Program-made: the position numbers and the translations under genes | Assembly: GCF_000014585.1 (NCBI RefSeq) | Contig: NC_008319.1 | Coordinates: 558,001 to 622,000 of the forward strand | Direction of reading: 5' to 3' | Length of the DNA: 64,000 nucleotides | Origin: Synechococcus sp. CC9311 | Lineage (GTDB): Bacteria > Cyanobacteriota > Cyanobacteriia > PCC-6307 > Cyanobiaceae | Notes under the pieces: generated by a model | The model's database searches: none | What the model saw: the letters and a program-made list of their open reading frames with translations, nothing else | Told to the model about the DNA's origin: nothing | Shown: piece after piece, positions 24,873 to 34,296 of the stretch | Layout: every line of letters starts with the position of its first letter | Position numbering within the stretch: position 1 is the stretch's first letter

Positions 24873-25588
24873 CTTGACTGCTCATGAATTTTTTTTGCAG
24901 GCGTTTTTGAAATATGATGATTCGTTGCCTCTTCTAGATACTGTCTGATTTGCTAGCCCTGATGCTAGTGCCTCTTGAATGATTTATTATACTCAGAGCT
25001 TGCAAATTGCTTGCTATTTACTTTTTTTGTTATTATTTTGCATTATTTGTGTGTTTTTCGCGCTTTATTGGTCGCTTAGTTTTTTGTTTTTGCTTGCAAA
25101 GCTCTGCAGTGTTCTTATTGCGCTCAGCTTTGCCCGTCTCTGGGGTTCGAATGTCTATGAGAACTACGTTTTCACTGCTGGTTTTATGGAAAAATTGGAT
25201 TAGTTTCTTTTTTTTTGTATTTGTTGCCCCTTTGTTTTCTGCTATTTTGGCTTGTTTGTCTTTTCTGTTGGCTGATTTTCTCGTATTCATCCTTTTCCTT
25301 GTGCATTAAGAGCATTGTCAACACTTTCGCTCCTCGCCCTCCGCTATTTGAGTATCGGTTCGTTTAATTCATTCATCGAGAGATTTTTGCGACAGCTTTG
25401 TTTTGCCCGGGTTTTTCGTTTTTAGTTGTTCAAGATAGACTTTAGTTGTTTGAACAGTCTTTTATAGCGCTCTTTTCGCTGTTTTTTCTTGGTATTGATT
25501 TCCTTCTAGGCAAGTTCTGTATATTCTTGATGTGTCTTCGTTTGATTCTTTTTGTTCTAGCCTTTCGAGATTAACTTTGATTGATTGG
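24873..25588. other. Very T-rich stretch, no supported gene
   Basis: Open frames of 74 and 100 codons exist on the plus strand, but their products are almost entirely Phe, Leu and Cys, as expected from a poly-T-rich stretch, and overlap each other. I regard them as chance. No RNA gene or repeat recognised. Confidence 0.4.
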
Positions 25589-25595
25589 CATAAAA

Positions 25596-25623
25596 AAAGG
25601 GGGAAGGCATGCCTTCCCCCTTT
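25596..25623 (-). terminator. Palindromic terminator, copy 1
   Basis: AAAGGGGGAAGGCA is followed directly by its exact complement, giving a 28-base palindrome with an A-run on the left that reads as a T-run on the minus strand. It lies about 50 bases after the stop of the 25,672-26,475 gene. Confidence 0.75.
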
Positions 25624-25671
25624 GACTTTGATTGTTCCCCTTGTTAACTATGCCGGAAGACTAATCGTTGA

Positions 25672-26475
25672 TTAGTTCCAGTCAGTGTTGGTGAAGGAGC
25701 TGCTTTCGAAGCCTCTGCTGGTTGACGTGGCTGAGGTCCAGGCATCGACAGAGGTGTGCGTATCACCAGTTTCTGTGAGTGAACCGAGGTAGCCGTTGCC
25801 GTAGTTGTCGATAGAACCTGAAGCAGCGCCATTGAGGAAGTGCTCTGAGCCACCCCCTTCAAATACGATGTTGGAATCATCGTAGCCGCCGTTGAGATAC
25901 CCTTCTGCTTCCGCATAACCACCGTGGCCATGAAGTGAGGAACGCTCACCTCCAGCTTCACCGGCAAAAGCGACATCGCCTTCTGTATTGACAGCGGTGA
26001 TTTCAGGAGTTGCCTCTTGTGGAGGAACTATGCAGCCACGACGTCCGCACAAAAAGCCATCTTTTGCTTCTTGGCCTGGAGTGTATTCCGTGGTGACGGT
26101 TACATCGCCTTCTGCTTCACCATCGATGTATCCTTCTGCTGCATGGCGGCTAACACGTCCATAACCACCTTCTACCTCTGCATCGATATTGGCTGCAGCA
26201 TTTCCGGTGGTTTGATCGTATCCGTAACCACCACCGCGATGTCCAAAGGTGGCATTTTCAGCAGAAAAATCGACGCTAACTCCGTGGTTGTAGCCACCTA
26301 CGTGCATATCAGCCGTTCTGTGAATGCTGCTATCGACGGAGACCTGTGTCAAAGAAGATGAGGTGCCGGTGGCGCGCATGGCGCTAGAGCCTGTTTGGTT
26401 ACCAATGTTTCCGGCCATTGCGGCAGATGGAATTAGGAGACCAGCTGCACCGAGAAGACCAATTAGTTTTTTCAT
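25672..26475 (-). CDS. Exported glycine-rich protein, copy 1
   Basis: A protein of 267 aa with a classic signal peptide (MKKLIGLLGAAGLLIPSAAMA). The mature chain is rich in Gly, Ser, Thr, Glu and Ala with many aromatic-glycine steps (GHRGGGYGYDQ, GHGGYAEAEGYLNGGYDD) and alternating short polar strands. It has one Cys pair (FLCGRRGCIVPP). The look is of a beta-rich extracellular, possibly fibre-forming protein, but I match no family. It is almost identical to the protein at 26,836-27,639; differences cluster at about residues 42-60. It ends SSFTNTDWN. Confidence 0.75.
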   Translation of the reverse strand: MKKLIGLLGAAGLLIPSAAMAGNIGNQTGSSAMRATGTSSSLTQVSVDSSIHRTADMHVGGYNHGVSVDFSAENATFGHRGGGYGYDQTTGNAAANIDAEVEGGYGRVSRHAAEGYIDGEAEGDVTVTTEYTPGQEAKDGFLCGRRGCIVPPQEATPEITAVNTEGDVAFAGEAGGERSSLHGHGGYAEAEGYLNGGYDDSNIVFEGGGSEHFLNGAASGSIDNYGNGYLGSLTETGDTHTSVDAWTSATSTSRGFESSSFTNTDWN

Positions 26476-26759
26476 AATGGGATCAGAGAGTGAGAGTTGT
26501 CTGCGATCCAGACATTTAAGTTCTAAAGGGTTTTGTTTGTTTAGGCCTCTTGTTTCTAGTTTTCCGCTATTGAGGCTTGGAGCAAATGCGGGATTTGTAT
26601 TGATCTGTGAGCGGTGATCTGTGGATCGTTGTTGATTTTGTGGGCTTTCTTGTGCTCTATTAGATTTTCAGCTTTGTTCTGACGCTATATCTGGGTCGTG
26701 CAGGCGGATTGTTCTCTTCCCGTATGTTGTTTGATTTTCTTTGATCGAATGCCATAAAA

Positions 26760-26787
26760 AAAGGGGGAAGGCATGCCTTCCCCCTTT
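26760..26787 (-). terminator. Palindromic terminator, copy 2
   Basis: Identical to the 28-base palindrome at 25,596-25,623, at the end of the second 267-aa gene. Each duplicate therefore has its own terminator, so the two genes are probably transcribed separately. Confidence 0.75.
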
Positions 26788-26835
26788 GACTTTGATTGTT
26801 CCTCTTGTTAACTATGCCGGAAGACTAATCGTTGA

Positions 26836-27639
26836 TTAGTTCCAGTCAGTGTTGGTGAAGGAGCTGCTTTCGAAGCCTCTGCTGGTTGACGTGGCTGAGG
26901 TCCAGGCATCGACAGAGGTGTGCGTATCACCAGTTTCTGTGAGTGAACCGAGGTAGCCGTTGCCGTAGTTGTCGATAGAACCTGAAGCAGCGCCATTGAG
27001 GAAGTGCTCTGAGCCACCCCCTTCAAATACGATGTTGGAATCATCGTAGCCGCCGTTGAGATACCCTTCTGCTTCCGCATAACCACCGTGGCCATGAAGT
27101 GAGGAACGCTCACCTCCAGCTTCACCGGCAAAAGCGACATCGCCTTCTGTATTGACAGCGGTGATTTCAGGAGTTGCCTCTTGTGGAGGAACTATGCAGC
27201 CACGACGTCCGCACAAAAAGCCATCTTTTGCTTCTTGGCCTGGAGTGTATTCCGTGGTGACGGTTACATCGCCTTCTGCTTCACCATCGATGTATCCTTC
27301 TGCTGCATGGCGGCTAACACGTCCATAACCACCTTCTACCTCTGCATCGATATTGGCTGCAGCATTTCCGGTGGTTTGATCGTATCCGTAACCACCACCG
27401 CGATGTCCAAAGGTGGCATTTTCAGCAGAAAAATCGACGCTAACTCCGTGGTTGTAGCCAGCCACATAGATATGGTTGTTCCGGTGGATATTGCTATCGA
27501 CGGAGACCTCTGTATAAGACGATGAGGTGCCGGTGGCGCGCATGGCGCTAGAGCCTGTTTGGTTACCAATGTTTCCGGCCATTGCGGCAGATGGAATTAG
27601 GAGACCAGCTGCACCGAGAAGACCAATTAGTTTTTTCAT
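26836..27639 (-). CDS. Exported glycine-rich protein, copy 2
   Basis: A 267-aa duplicate of the preceding gene with an identical signal peptide and an identical chain from about residue 61 to the end. In the patch around residues 42-60 it has SYTEVSVDSNIHRNNHIYVAG where copy 1 has a different set, with mostly amino-acid-changing substitutions. Function unknown; likely extracellular or outer-membrane associated. Confidence 0.75.
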   Translation of the reverse strand: MKKLIGLLGAAGLLIPSAAMAGNIGNQTGSSAMRATGTSSSYTEVSVDSNIHRNNHIYVAGYNHGVSVDFSAENATFGHRGGGYGYDQTTGNAAANIDAEVEGGYGRVSRHAAEGYIDGEAEGDVTVTTEYTPGQEAKDGFLCGRRGCIVPPQEATPEITAVNTEGDVAFAGEAGGERSSLHGHGGYAEAEGYLNGGYDDSNIVFEGGGSEHFLNGAASGSIDNYGNGYLGSLTETGDTHTSVDAWTSATSTSRGFESSSFTNTDWN

Positions 27640-27690
27640 AATGGGATCAGAGAGTGAGAGTTGTCTGCGGTCCAGACATTTAGGTTCTAA

Positions 27691-28066
27691 TTGCAGTTGT
27701 GCTGATTAGGCCTGACTTTCACAGGTCTGCGGGGTTATACGTTTTTGGCTAAAACTGTTAAGCTTACAAAGTGTTTTTCGCATTTTGCATAAAGGTGCTT
27801 TGCATAAGGCTCCCCTTTACGACCTTTCCTCTTGTGGGTGTTTGGGTTGTCTCGAGAATTCGCCGTCTCCCTTGTTGGTGTTGAAATCTGGCTTTAGTGA
27901 TTTGGAAACACATGAATGCTTATGGGTAAAAGCATTCATGTACTTTTAGCATTTAAATGTAAATGTATATTTGCTCTAATCCGCAATCTCTTTTGGCCTC
28001 ATTCGCTTAATTGCCGCAAATGCGCTAAAATCGAGTGATAAGTACAGAATTTTTTAATACGTAAAA
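27691..28066. other. AT-rich intergenic region with one strong hairpin
   Basis: No convincing ORF. It separates the minus-strand duplicate from a plus-strand gene, so it should hold two divergent promoters. It also contains the 12-bp inverted repeat at 27,910-27,941. Confidence 0.4.
27910..27941. other. Perfect 12-bp inverted repeat
   Basis: ACATGAATGCTT and AAGCATTCATGT flank an eight-base loop (ATGGGTAA). It lies between divergent genes, so an operator is at least as likely as a terminator; a short T-stretch (ACTTTTAGC) follows on the plus strand. Confidence 0.45.
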
Positions 28067-28705
28067 ATGAAAAACCAGCTTTTCGCGGGCATTAGTCTTT
28101 TTATCGCCACATCGACCTTCGGTGTTGCTTCGAGTCTGGGCCTAACGGTTCGTGCTCAATTTATTAATAACAATGCTGCGGTTTCTATCCCGGTTAATAC
28201 TCGGCTGGATGTTTCCAGTCCAGATGAATTATTACGCCTGCCAGCTTCGATCCCTGTCGACGACTCGTTTCAGGAAGTTGATACTGGGAATGCTGGCACG
28301 TATACATTCATCAACGCGCCAAGTCGTTTGCGCTATCGCTTTAGTGGCCGCTACAACGGATACGGAAATAGACCCAAGCCATCTCTCTATGAGTCGTATA
28401 CTCAGCAGTTAAATGTAAGTGATGCAAGAAGGCTCTGCCGATCAGTTGCTAAGCGGAATCTGCCAGGATTGAAGGGTGAGTTTCTGGAGTTGGGGTCTCA
28501 GGATGACCGTAGGCATAATTTGTTGGTTGGTTGTAGTCAGAGATATCAGCTTGTTGGCTCCCCATCCTTCATCCAGGCTGAGACTTTTTCGTTTGTAAGT
28601 AGTGATGAATTCAACTTCACTACCGCCACCATGCTTCCAATTGATGAAGGAGAGTTTGAGAATTTTGAATTGCCTTGGGATGGAGATTTTGATGTCTATT
28701 ACTGA
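28067..28705 (+). CDS. Exported hypothetical protein, 212 aa
   Basis: A signal peptide (LFAGISLFIATSTFGVASSLG) precedes a mature chain with two Cys (RRLCRSV and LVGCSQR) and an acidic, aromatic C terminus (ELPWDGDFDVYY). I know no family. The ATG at 28,067 follows an AT-rich promoter-like stretch. It is the only plus-strand exported gene in the island, and its acidic aromatic end resembles those of its island neighbours. Confidence 0.65.
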   Translation: MKNQLFAGISLFIATSTFGVASSLGLTVRAQFINNNAAVSIPVNTRLDVSSPDELLRLPASIPVDDSFQEVDTGNAGTYTFINAPSRLRYRFSGRYNGYGNRPKPSLYESYTQQLNVSDARRLCRSVAKRNLPGLKGEFLELGSQDDRRHNLLVGCSQRYQLVGSPSFIQAETFSFVSSDEFNFTTATMLPIDEGEFENFELPWDGDFDVYY

Positions 28706-28778
28706 TGGCTGATCTGTTTGGTTTCTGCTGTGTGTCAGGTGCCTTTTGATGGCGAATTCATTCTCCTTGATTCAGGGA

Positions 28779-29213
28779 TTAGAAATCATCGTCTGCAAAG
28801 GTTGAGTCAGCATCTTCTCCTTTGACGCATTCTCCAGTGCCAGCGCTACCAGCGCCATCGCGTAAATACCACTCTCTATGAATAATCAAAGAATTTAGAT
28901 TAATCGTAAGTTTTTTCCCTGGCTGCCTGGGCGTGAGCGTTAGTCTGCTTCCACTCTGTAGTGAAGTGAAAAATACTGGTGCTCCGTCGTTGATTTGACC
29001 CACTGCCAAGCTGGACCCTGGGGAAAACATGAGAGAGATCCATTTCCCTTGTCCGTATTGGCAATCAAGGTATTGCTTGTCATCACCTTTCTTGTTCCCG
29101 AAGTTATCTTCTTCCTGACTTTGGGAGGCTGCTTGATTGAACGCACTTGCTGTAAATAGCAATGTACAGGCTAAAAGTAAATGGCTTAGTTTCACAACCT
29201 GCTTCATTTGCAT
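28779..29213 (-). CDS. Exported hypothetical protein, 144 aa
   Basis: A signal peptide (LSHLLLACTLLFTASAFNQAA) is followed by an acidic linker (EEDNFGNKKGDDKQ) and a compact domain with two Cys (YLDCQYG and TGECVKG) and many short strands, suggesting a small disulfide-stabilised beta domain. The end is acidic (DSTFADDDF). Convergent with the 28,067 gene. Function unknown. Confidence 0.62.
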   Translation of the reverse strand: MQMKQVVKLSHLLLACTLLFTASAFNQAASQSQEEDNFGNKKGDDKQYLDCQYGQGKWISLMFSPGSSLAVGQINDGAPVFFTSLQSGSRLTLTPRQPGKKLTINLNSLIIHREWYLRDGAGSAGTGECVKGEDADSTFADDDF

Positions 29214-29367
29214 TGGATGCCCTGCTCTGAAGTTTTAGCAATTGGCGATCCCATCGCTTCGATCTTGCATGTTCACGCAATTGCGTCTTGATTGCTTTGT
29301 TCTTGAGATGTCCAGGGCTTCGGTTTCGCTTAGGTATTATTACTGGCAGTAAAGTTGCGATTTTTAA

Positions 29368-29811
29368 ATGTCTGAACATTCTTCACTGACCATCAAGCGT
29401 TCTATCACCATTCGTGCAGTGGTGACTCCGGCCTGGAAGGAGGAGGCTGAACGCGAATTGAGCAATGGAATCGCGACGACTGATCAGCAGCTTTCGCAGT
29501 TAGAGCAAGAGGGCCAGGAGGTGGTTGATCAAGTTCGTCGTCAGAGTGCAAATCCGCTCGATCCCAGGGTTCAGGATCAGGTGGCTCAGGTTCAGCAGCA
29601 AGTTGCGGCGAAACGCTCTGAATTAGAAGAACAAAAGCGAAATCTATTGCAGCAACAGGCTCAAGTGCGTGAGCTTGAGATGGATCAGATTGTGGAACAG
29701 GGACAACTCGATAGCTTCTGTGACATTCAAGTCGGCGACAATTTAGTCAGCAAGATGCAAGTTTCTGTCGTTGTGCGGGATGGCGTGATCGAGTCGATCG
29801 AACAGGGCTGA
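29368..29811 (+). CDS. YlqD family protein
   Basis: A protein of 147 aa. An N-terminal strand segment (SLTIKRSITIRAVVTPAWKEEAERE) leads into a long coiled coil (about 45-115, rich in Gln and Glu) and a C-terminal strand (GDNLVSKMQVSVVVRDGVI). This pattern matches the YlqD family of cyanobacteria and firmicutes, whose role is unknown. It precedes the PDH E2 gene by 44 bases on the same strand and marks the return to normal base composition after the island. Confidence 0.75.
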   Translation: MSEHSSLTIKRSITIRAVVTPAWKEEAERELSNGIATTDQQLSQLEQEGQEVVDQVRRQSANPLDPRVQDQVAQVQQQVAAKRSELEEQKRNLLQQQAQVRELEMDQIVEQGQLDSFCDIQVGDNLVSKMQVSVVVRDGVIESIEQG

Positions 29812-29855
29812 TCCGAGCCGTAAAATTTATTTGATTAGCTCGTCTGGAGACGGTT

Positions 29856-31172
29856 TTGGCAACCCACGACATTTTTATGCCTGCCCTCAGCTCCACCATG
29901 ACGGAGGGCAAAATCGTGGAGTGGCTCAAGCAGCCTGGAGACAAGGTGGCTCGAGGCGAATCCGTTCTCGTTGTTGAGTCCGACAAAGCCGACATGGATG
30001 TGGAGTCCTTTCAGGAGGGCTACCTGGCTGCAGTGTTGATGCCTGCGGGTAGCACTGCACCTGTGGGTGAAACGATTGGCCTGATCGTTGAGACGGAAGC
30101 TGAGATCGCTGATGTGAAGGCCAAAGCTCCTTCTTCAGCTCCGGCCGCTCCAGCTGCAGCCGCCCCCCCTGCGGCTCCAGCGCCCCCCACTCCCGTTTCA
30201 GCTCCTGCTGCCGTTTCAGCTCCAGCTCCCGTCACAGCTCCGGTGGCTGCATCTGTCAGCAACGGACGCTTGATCGTCAGTCCCCGCGCCCGCAAGCTTG
30301 CCTCCCAAATGGGTGTAGACCTTGCTGGTCTGCGCGGTACTGGCCCCAATGGCCGGATTCAGGCGGAAGACGTTGAAAAGGCAGCCGGACGTCCTGTGAC
30401 CCCACCACGGGTAGGTGAAGGGACTTCAGCCGCTGCCGTTGTTGGTGACACAGTCTCGGCTTCACCGTCGGCTCCTTCGGGCAACAGTTTTGGCGCCCCA
30501 GGCGACACCGTGGCCTTCAACACCCTGCAGGCGGCGGTGAACCGCAACATGGAAGCCAGTCTTGCGGTGCCTTGTTTCCGTGTTGGATACACGATCACTA
30601 CCGACAAGCTCGATGCCTTTTACAAGCAGGTAAAACTCAAAGGCGTCACGATGACGGCCCTTCTGGCCAAAGCTGTGGCCGTTACTTTGGCTCGCCATCC
30701 CCAGGTGAATGCCGCAACCACGGCTTCTGGCATGAGCTACCCCGCTGAGGTGAATGTGGCTGTTGCTGTGGCGATGGAAGACGGAGGCTTGATTACGCCG
30801 GTATTGCGCAATGCCGATCGCACCGATCTATATGAGTTGTCGCGTCAGTGGGGGGATTTGGTGAAGCGTTCTCGCAGTAAGCAACTGCAGCCTGAGGAAT
30901 ACAGCACCGGCACCTTCACCCTCTCCAACCTTGGAATGTTCGGAGTGGATCGATTTGATGCCATTCTGCCCCCAGGCACCGGCGCAATCCTGGCGGTTGC
31001 GGCGTCTCGTCCCACCGTGGTGGCAGGCAAAGACGGATCCATCGCCGTGAAGCGTCAGATGCAGGTGAATCTCACCGCTGATCACCGCGTGATTTATGGC
31101 GCCGATGGTGCTGCCTTCCTCAAGGATCTTGCGGAACTGATCGACACGCGTCCGGAGAGTTTGGCTCTGTAA
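29856..31172 (+). CDS. pdhC: Pyruvate dehydrogenase E2 (dihydrolipoamide acetyltransferase)
   Basis: The acetyl-transferring core of the pyruvate dehydrogenase complex (438 aa). It has one lipoyl domain (about 1-80, with the lipoyl Lys in VESDKADMDVES), a Pro/Ala linker, a peripheral-subunit-binding domain (VSPRARKLASQMGVDL...GRIQAEDV) and a catalytic domain ending in LTADHRVIYGADGAAF. The HRVIYG motif has Tyr where most E2 enzymes have Asp, the known cyanobacterial/plastid variant. The start is TTG at 29,856. LipB at 17,378 belongs to its modification pathway. Confidence 0.93.
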   Translation: MATHDIFMPALSSTMTEGKIVEWLKQPGDKVARGESVLVVESDKADMDVESFQEGYLAAVLMPAGSTAPVGETIGLIVETEAEIADVKAKAPSSAPAAPAAAAPPAAPAPPTPVSAPAAVSAPAPVTAPVAASVSNGRLIVSPRARKLASQMGVDLAGLRGTGPNGRIQAEDVEKAAGRPVTPPRVGEGTSAAAVVGDTVSASPSAPSGNSFGAPGDTVAFNTLQAAVNRNMEASLAVPCFRVGYTITTDKLDAFYKQVKLKGVTMTALLAKAVAVTLARHPQVNAATTASGMSYPAEVNVAVAVAMEDGGLITPVLRNADRTDLYELSRQWGDLVKRSRSKQLQPEEYSTGTFTLSNLGMFGVDRFDAILPPGTGAILAVAASRPTVVAGKDGSIAVKRQMQVNLTADHRVIYGADGAAFLKDLAELIDTRPESLAL

Positions 31173-31181
31173 ATCACAGCT

Positions 31182-33104
31182 GTGTTTGCTGCTTCATTGT
31201 TTTCACGCCTGATCGGACGAGCGTTGCCTCGTGCTCAAGCAGCCCGGGAGCGACTGCCCAACCTGCAGGCTCTGCCGATCCTGTCGTCGGATGCACTCTC
31301 CTCCGTGGCGTACGCGACAGAGGCGTCCCTGGGTGTGCTGATCCTGGCGGGTAGTTCGGCCCTCAAGCAATCGCTCCCCATCACCCTGGCGATCATTGCT
31401 TTGATCGTGATTGTGGTGCTGTCCTATCGGCAGGCGATCTCCGCTTATCCCAATGGCGGCGGCTCTTATGTAGTGGCTCGTGAAAACTTGGGACGCAACA
31501 TCAGCCTTGTAGCCGCGGCAGCCCTTTTGATCGACTACACCCTCACTGCTGCCGTGAGCTTGATGGCTGGAACTCAGGCCCTGTCGTCTTTGCTGCCCTC
31601 ATTGCTTCCCCATGAGCTGTCGTTGTCACTTCTGCTGTTGGCCCTGGTGGGTTGGGCCAACCTGCGCGGCATTCGTGAGGCGGGCCGGATTTTTGCCATT
31701 CCCACCTATGTCTTTGTGGTGATGATCCTGCTGCTCACCCTTGTTGGGCTAACTGATCTCAGCTTTCAACATGGCTGGACCCCTGAGCCACCTCCTTTAG
31801 AGGCCGCTTTGCAGCCCTTAGGGCTGTTTTTGATCTTGCGGGCTTTTAGTTCTGGTTGTTCAGCGATGACAGGCATTGAGGCCATTTCCACTGGCGTGCA
31901 GGTGTTTCGTGAACCCGCGGCGCGCAATGCTCGCGTGACGCTGCTCGTGATGGGTGGTTTGCTTGCGTCGATGCTCCTAGCCGTGACTGGCTTGGGGTTC
32001 ATGTACGGCATTGCGCCGGATTCGCAAGTCACCGTTTTGGCTCAGATCGGCATTCGGGTGTTTGGCAGCGGCAGCATCTTGTTTTGGCTGCTGCAACTCT
32101 CCACCCTGCTGATTCTGGTGTTGGCCGCCAACACGGCTTTTGCTGGGTTTCCTTTATTAGCGGCGATGCTTGCCGAAGACCGTTGCCTGCCACCGCAGAT
32201 GCGTTGGTTGGGAGATCGCTTGGTGTATCAGAACGGCATTGGCGTGTTGCTGGCGGTGTCGGCGTTGATCATTTGGATCTGCCACGGAGACACCACCGTG
32301 GCGGTCAATTTGTATGCATTGGGTGTGTTTACGGCGTTCACGTTGTCTCAGCTGGGATTGGTGCTGCACTGGTTTCGGATGCGTGGACCGGGTTGGCAGG
32401 GACGGATGGCGCTGAATGCTTTGGGTGCCCTCTCCACGTTCGTGGTGTTGTTGGTGATCATCGTGAGCAAGTTCACGGAAGGCGCCTGGTCGGTGGTGAT
32501 TGCTCTGCCTCTCGTGGTGTGGGGGCTCGCCTTGATTCGCCGGCGCTCACGGGAGGTACTGGCTTTACTGGCGCCTGACCCGCGCATGGAGCCTCTTTTT
32601 TTAGAGCCGAAGGCATCGTTGCCACGCCATCACGCCATCGTTTGGCTTGGTGGTTTCAACCAGCCGTCCTTTGAAGCCGTCCGTTACGCCTGTTCCATCG
32701 CCGACAAGGTGACGGCTGTGATGGTGTTGTCTGATCAACAGGATGCTGATCAGATCGGTGCCGAATGGGATCGCTGCGCTGGAACGCAAACCGGCGCCTT
32801 GGATTTCCAATGTCTTGAGAGTCCGTTCAGCTCGCTTCTGCAGCCCTTTTGTGATTTTGTTGTTGAGCAGGAGCGGAATCATCCTGAGCTCTGTACGACG
32901 GTGGTGATGCCAGTGGTCGTGCCAAGGGATCGATTGGATCAAACCCTTCTGAATCAGCGGGCCTTGAATTTGTTTACCGCTCTCTCTGCCGGTAAGAGTC
33001 GCGTCTTTTCGATTGTGCGCTTCTACATTTCGCCTGCCGGGAAGAAAGACAACGCTGCCTTGGCAGCATGCCCTGATGTTGTGGTGAAGCCAGATGATGC
33101 CTGA
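31182..33104 (+). CDS. APC-superfamily amino acid permease with cytoplasmic tail
   Basis: A protein of 640 aa: about 12 membrane helices in the first 460 residues and a cytoplasmic C-terminal domain of about 170. [20 protein letters not shown] and the unwound-helix motif [18 protein letters not shown] mark the APC superfamily (amino acid or K+/polyamine-type transporters). The GTG start lies nine bases after the E2 stop. The stop overlaps the queA ATG by 11 bases, so pdhC, this gene and queA may be one transcript. The substrate is unknown. Confidence 0.85.
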   Translation: MFAASLFSRLIGRALPRAQAARERLPNLQALPILSSDALSSVAYATEASLGVLILAGSSALKQSLPITLAIIALIVIVVLSYRQAISAYPNGGGSYVVARENLGRNISLVAAAALLIDYTLTAAVSLMAGTQALSSLLPSLLPHELSLSLLLLALVGWANLRGIREAGRIFAIPTYVFVVMILLLTLVGLTDLSFQHGWTPEPPPLEAALQPLGLFLILRAFSSGCSAMTGIEAISTGVQVFREPAARNARVTLLVMGGLLASMLLAVTGLGFMYGIAPDSQVTVLAQIGIRVFGSGSILFWLLQLSTLLILVLAANTAFAGFPLLAAMLAEDRCLPPQMRWLGDRLVYQNGIGVLLAVSALIIWICHGDTTVAVNLYALGVFTAFTLSQLGLVLHWFRMRGPGWQGRMALNALGALSTFVVLLVIIVSKFTEGAWSVVIALPLVVWGLALIRRRSREVLALLAPDPRMEPLFLEPKASLPRHHAIVWLGGFNQPSFEAVRYACSIADKVTAVMVLSDQQDADQIGAEWDRCAGTQTGALDFQCLESPFSSLLQPFCDFVVEQERNHPELCTTVVMPVVVPRDRLDQTLLNQRALNLFTALSAGKSRVFSIVRFYISPAGKKDNAALAACPDVVVKPDDA

Positions 33105-34206
33105 CTCACGCGATCTCCAGCTCAGTTCGTATGACTACGTTCTGCCGGAAGACAGAATTGCGCAGGCGCCGGTTGAGCCGCGGCACGATGCACGTCTGCT
33201 GGTGGTGCCCCCTGCAGAGCGCTCTTTGTCTGAGCTGAGGCACCAACGCGTCTGGGACTGGCAGCAGGAGTTGCAACCCGGCGATCTTTTGGTGGTGAAT
33301 GACACCCGCGTCCTTAAGGCGCGTCTGCGGGTGCGGCGCAGTGGCGGAGGTTTGGGTGAATTGCTCGTGCTCGAGCCCCGTGGCGAGGGGCGGTGGTTGT
33401 GTTTGGCGAGGCCTGCTAAGCGCATGCGGCCTGGTGATCAGCTTTGGCTCGAGGCATTGGAGCAAGAACCGCTCTCCCTAGCTGTGCTGGCAAATGACGC
33501 TGCCAGCGGCGGCCGGATCGTGCAGTTTCCTCCGGATTGCGTGGATGCGCTTTCGCTGGAAGGACTGTTGGAGCGTTACGGAGAAGTGCCGCTTCCGCCT
33601 TACATCACAAGGCATGACAGCTCGGATCAAGAGCGCTATCAAACCCGTTACGCCACACGTCCAGGAGCGGTTGCTGCTCCAACGGCGGGACTGCATCTCA
33701 GCGATGCCTTGCTCGCAGCGATTGCTGAGCGGGGTGTTGCCTTGGCCCATGTCACGCTGCACGTTGGCTTGGGTACCTTTCGCCCCGTGGAAACAGAGGA
33801 TCTGAGCGATCTCACCCTGCACAGTGAATGGGTGGAGGTGCGCGCTGAGGTAGTAGAGGCGGTGTTGGCCTGTAGGGCTCGAGGCGGCCGGGTGATTGCA
33901 GTGGGGACAACGAGCGTGCGCGCACTGGAAGCCGCAGCGGCGGGAGGTGGGGGTTTGCAGCCGTTGAAGGGGCCTGTGGATCTCGTGATTCAGCCCGGCT
34001 ATCGCTTCCAGGTGGTGCAGGGTTTGCTCACCAATTTTCATCTCCCCAAGAGCTCCCTGTTGCTTTTGGTGAGCGCCTTGATCGGTCGCGACCAGCTGCT
34101 CCAGATCTACAACGCAGCGATCGAGGAGATGTATCGCTTCTATTCCTATGGCGATGCGATGTGGATTGCTCCCGAGGCGGTGCTGTTCGACGCGCGACCT
34201 GAATGA
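33094..34206 (+). CDS. queA: S-adenosylmethionine:tRNA ribosyltransferase-isomerase
   Basis: Builds epoxyqueuosine in tRNA by moving the ribosyl part of SAM to preQ1 (370 aa). Typical blocks are [67 protein letters not shown] and [16 protein letters not shown]. The start overlaps the end of the APC permease gene. Confidence 0.95.
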   Translation: MMPDSRDLQLSSYDYVLPEDRIAQAPVEPRHDARLLVVPPAERSLSELRHQRVWDWQQELQPGDLLVVNDTRVLKARLRVRRSGGGLGELLVLEPRGEGRWLCLARPAKRMRPGDQLWLEALEQEPLSLAVLANDAASGGRIVQFPPDCVDALSLEGLLERYGEVPLPPYITRHDSSDQERYQTRYATRPGAVAAPTAGLHLSDALLAAIAERGVALAHVTLHVGLGTFRPVETEDLSDLTLHSEWVEVRAEVVEAVLACRARGGRVIAVGTTSVRALEAAAAGGGGLQPLKGPVDLVIQPGYRFQVVQGLLTNFHLPKSSLLLLVSALIGRDQLLQIYNAAIEEMYRFYSYGDAMWIAPEAVLFDARPE

Positions 34207-34232
34207 ACACACTGACGGGGTCGCATGAAAAA

Positions 34233-34254
34233 GCCCCGTGCTCAGACGGGGCGC
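34233..34254 (-). terminator. Rho-independent terminator of cysK
   Basis: On the minus strand GCCCCGT, a six-base loop and ACGGGGC are followed by TTTTT, about 45 bases after the cysK stop. Between them a 15-base unit (AAGGTGTTGATCAGA) is repeated twice. Confidence 0.8.
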
Positions 34255-34296
34255 TACAACGCTTATTCGCGAAGGTGTTGATCAGAAAGGTGTTGA

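Larger units (their letters stand above)
25589..26526. repeat. Direct repeat copy 1 (938 bp)
   Basis: This segment recurs at 26,753-27,690, offset by exactly 1,164 bases. It spans the terminator, the whole 267-aa gene and about 50 bases upstream of its start. The copies differ mainly in a patch of about 70 bases in the 5' third of the gene. Confidence 0.9.
26753..27690. repeat. Direct repeat copy 2 (938 bp)
   Basis: Second copy of the segment at 25,589-26,526. About 225 bases of unique sequence separate the copies. Identity begins at CATAAAAAAAGGGGG and ends at TTCTAA, beyond which the flanks are unrelated. Confidence 0.9.

Noticed and set aside
25130-25160. A GGTTCGAAT motif resembling a tRNA T-loop
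   Set aside because: No matching acceptor stem, anticodon arm or D arm could be found around it.
24979-25309. Overlapping 74- and 100-codon plus-strand frames with highly hydrophobic products
   Set aside because: The stretch is extremely T-rich, which yields Phe/Leu/Cys-rich frames by chance. The frames overlap each other and a Lys-rich minus frame, and none has a recognisable pattern.
26017-27525. Pair of nearly identical 114-codon plus-strand frames
   Set aside because: They are the antisense shadow of the duplicated 267-aa genes and are duplicated only because those genes are.
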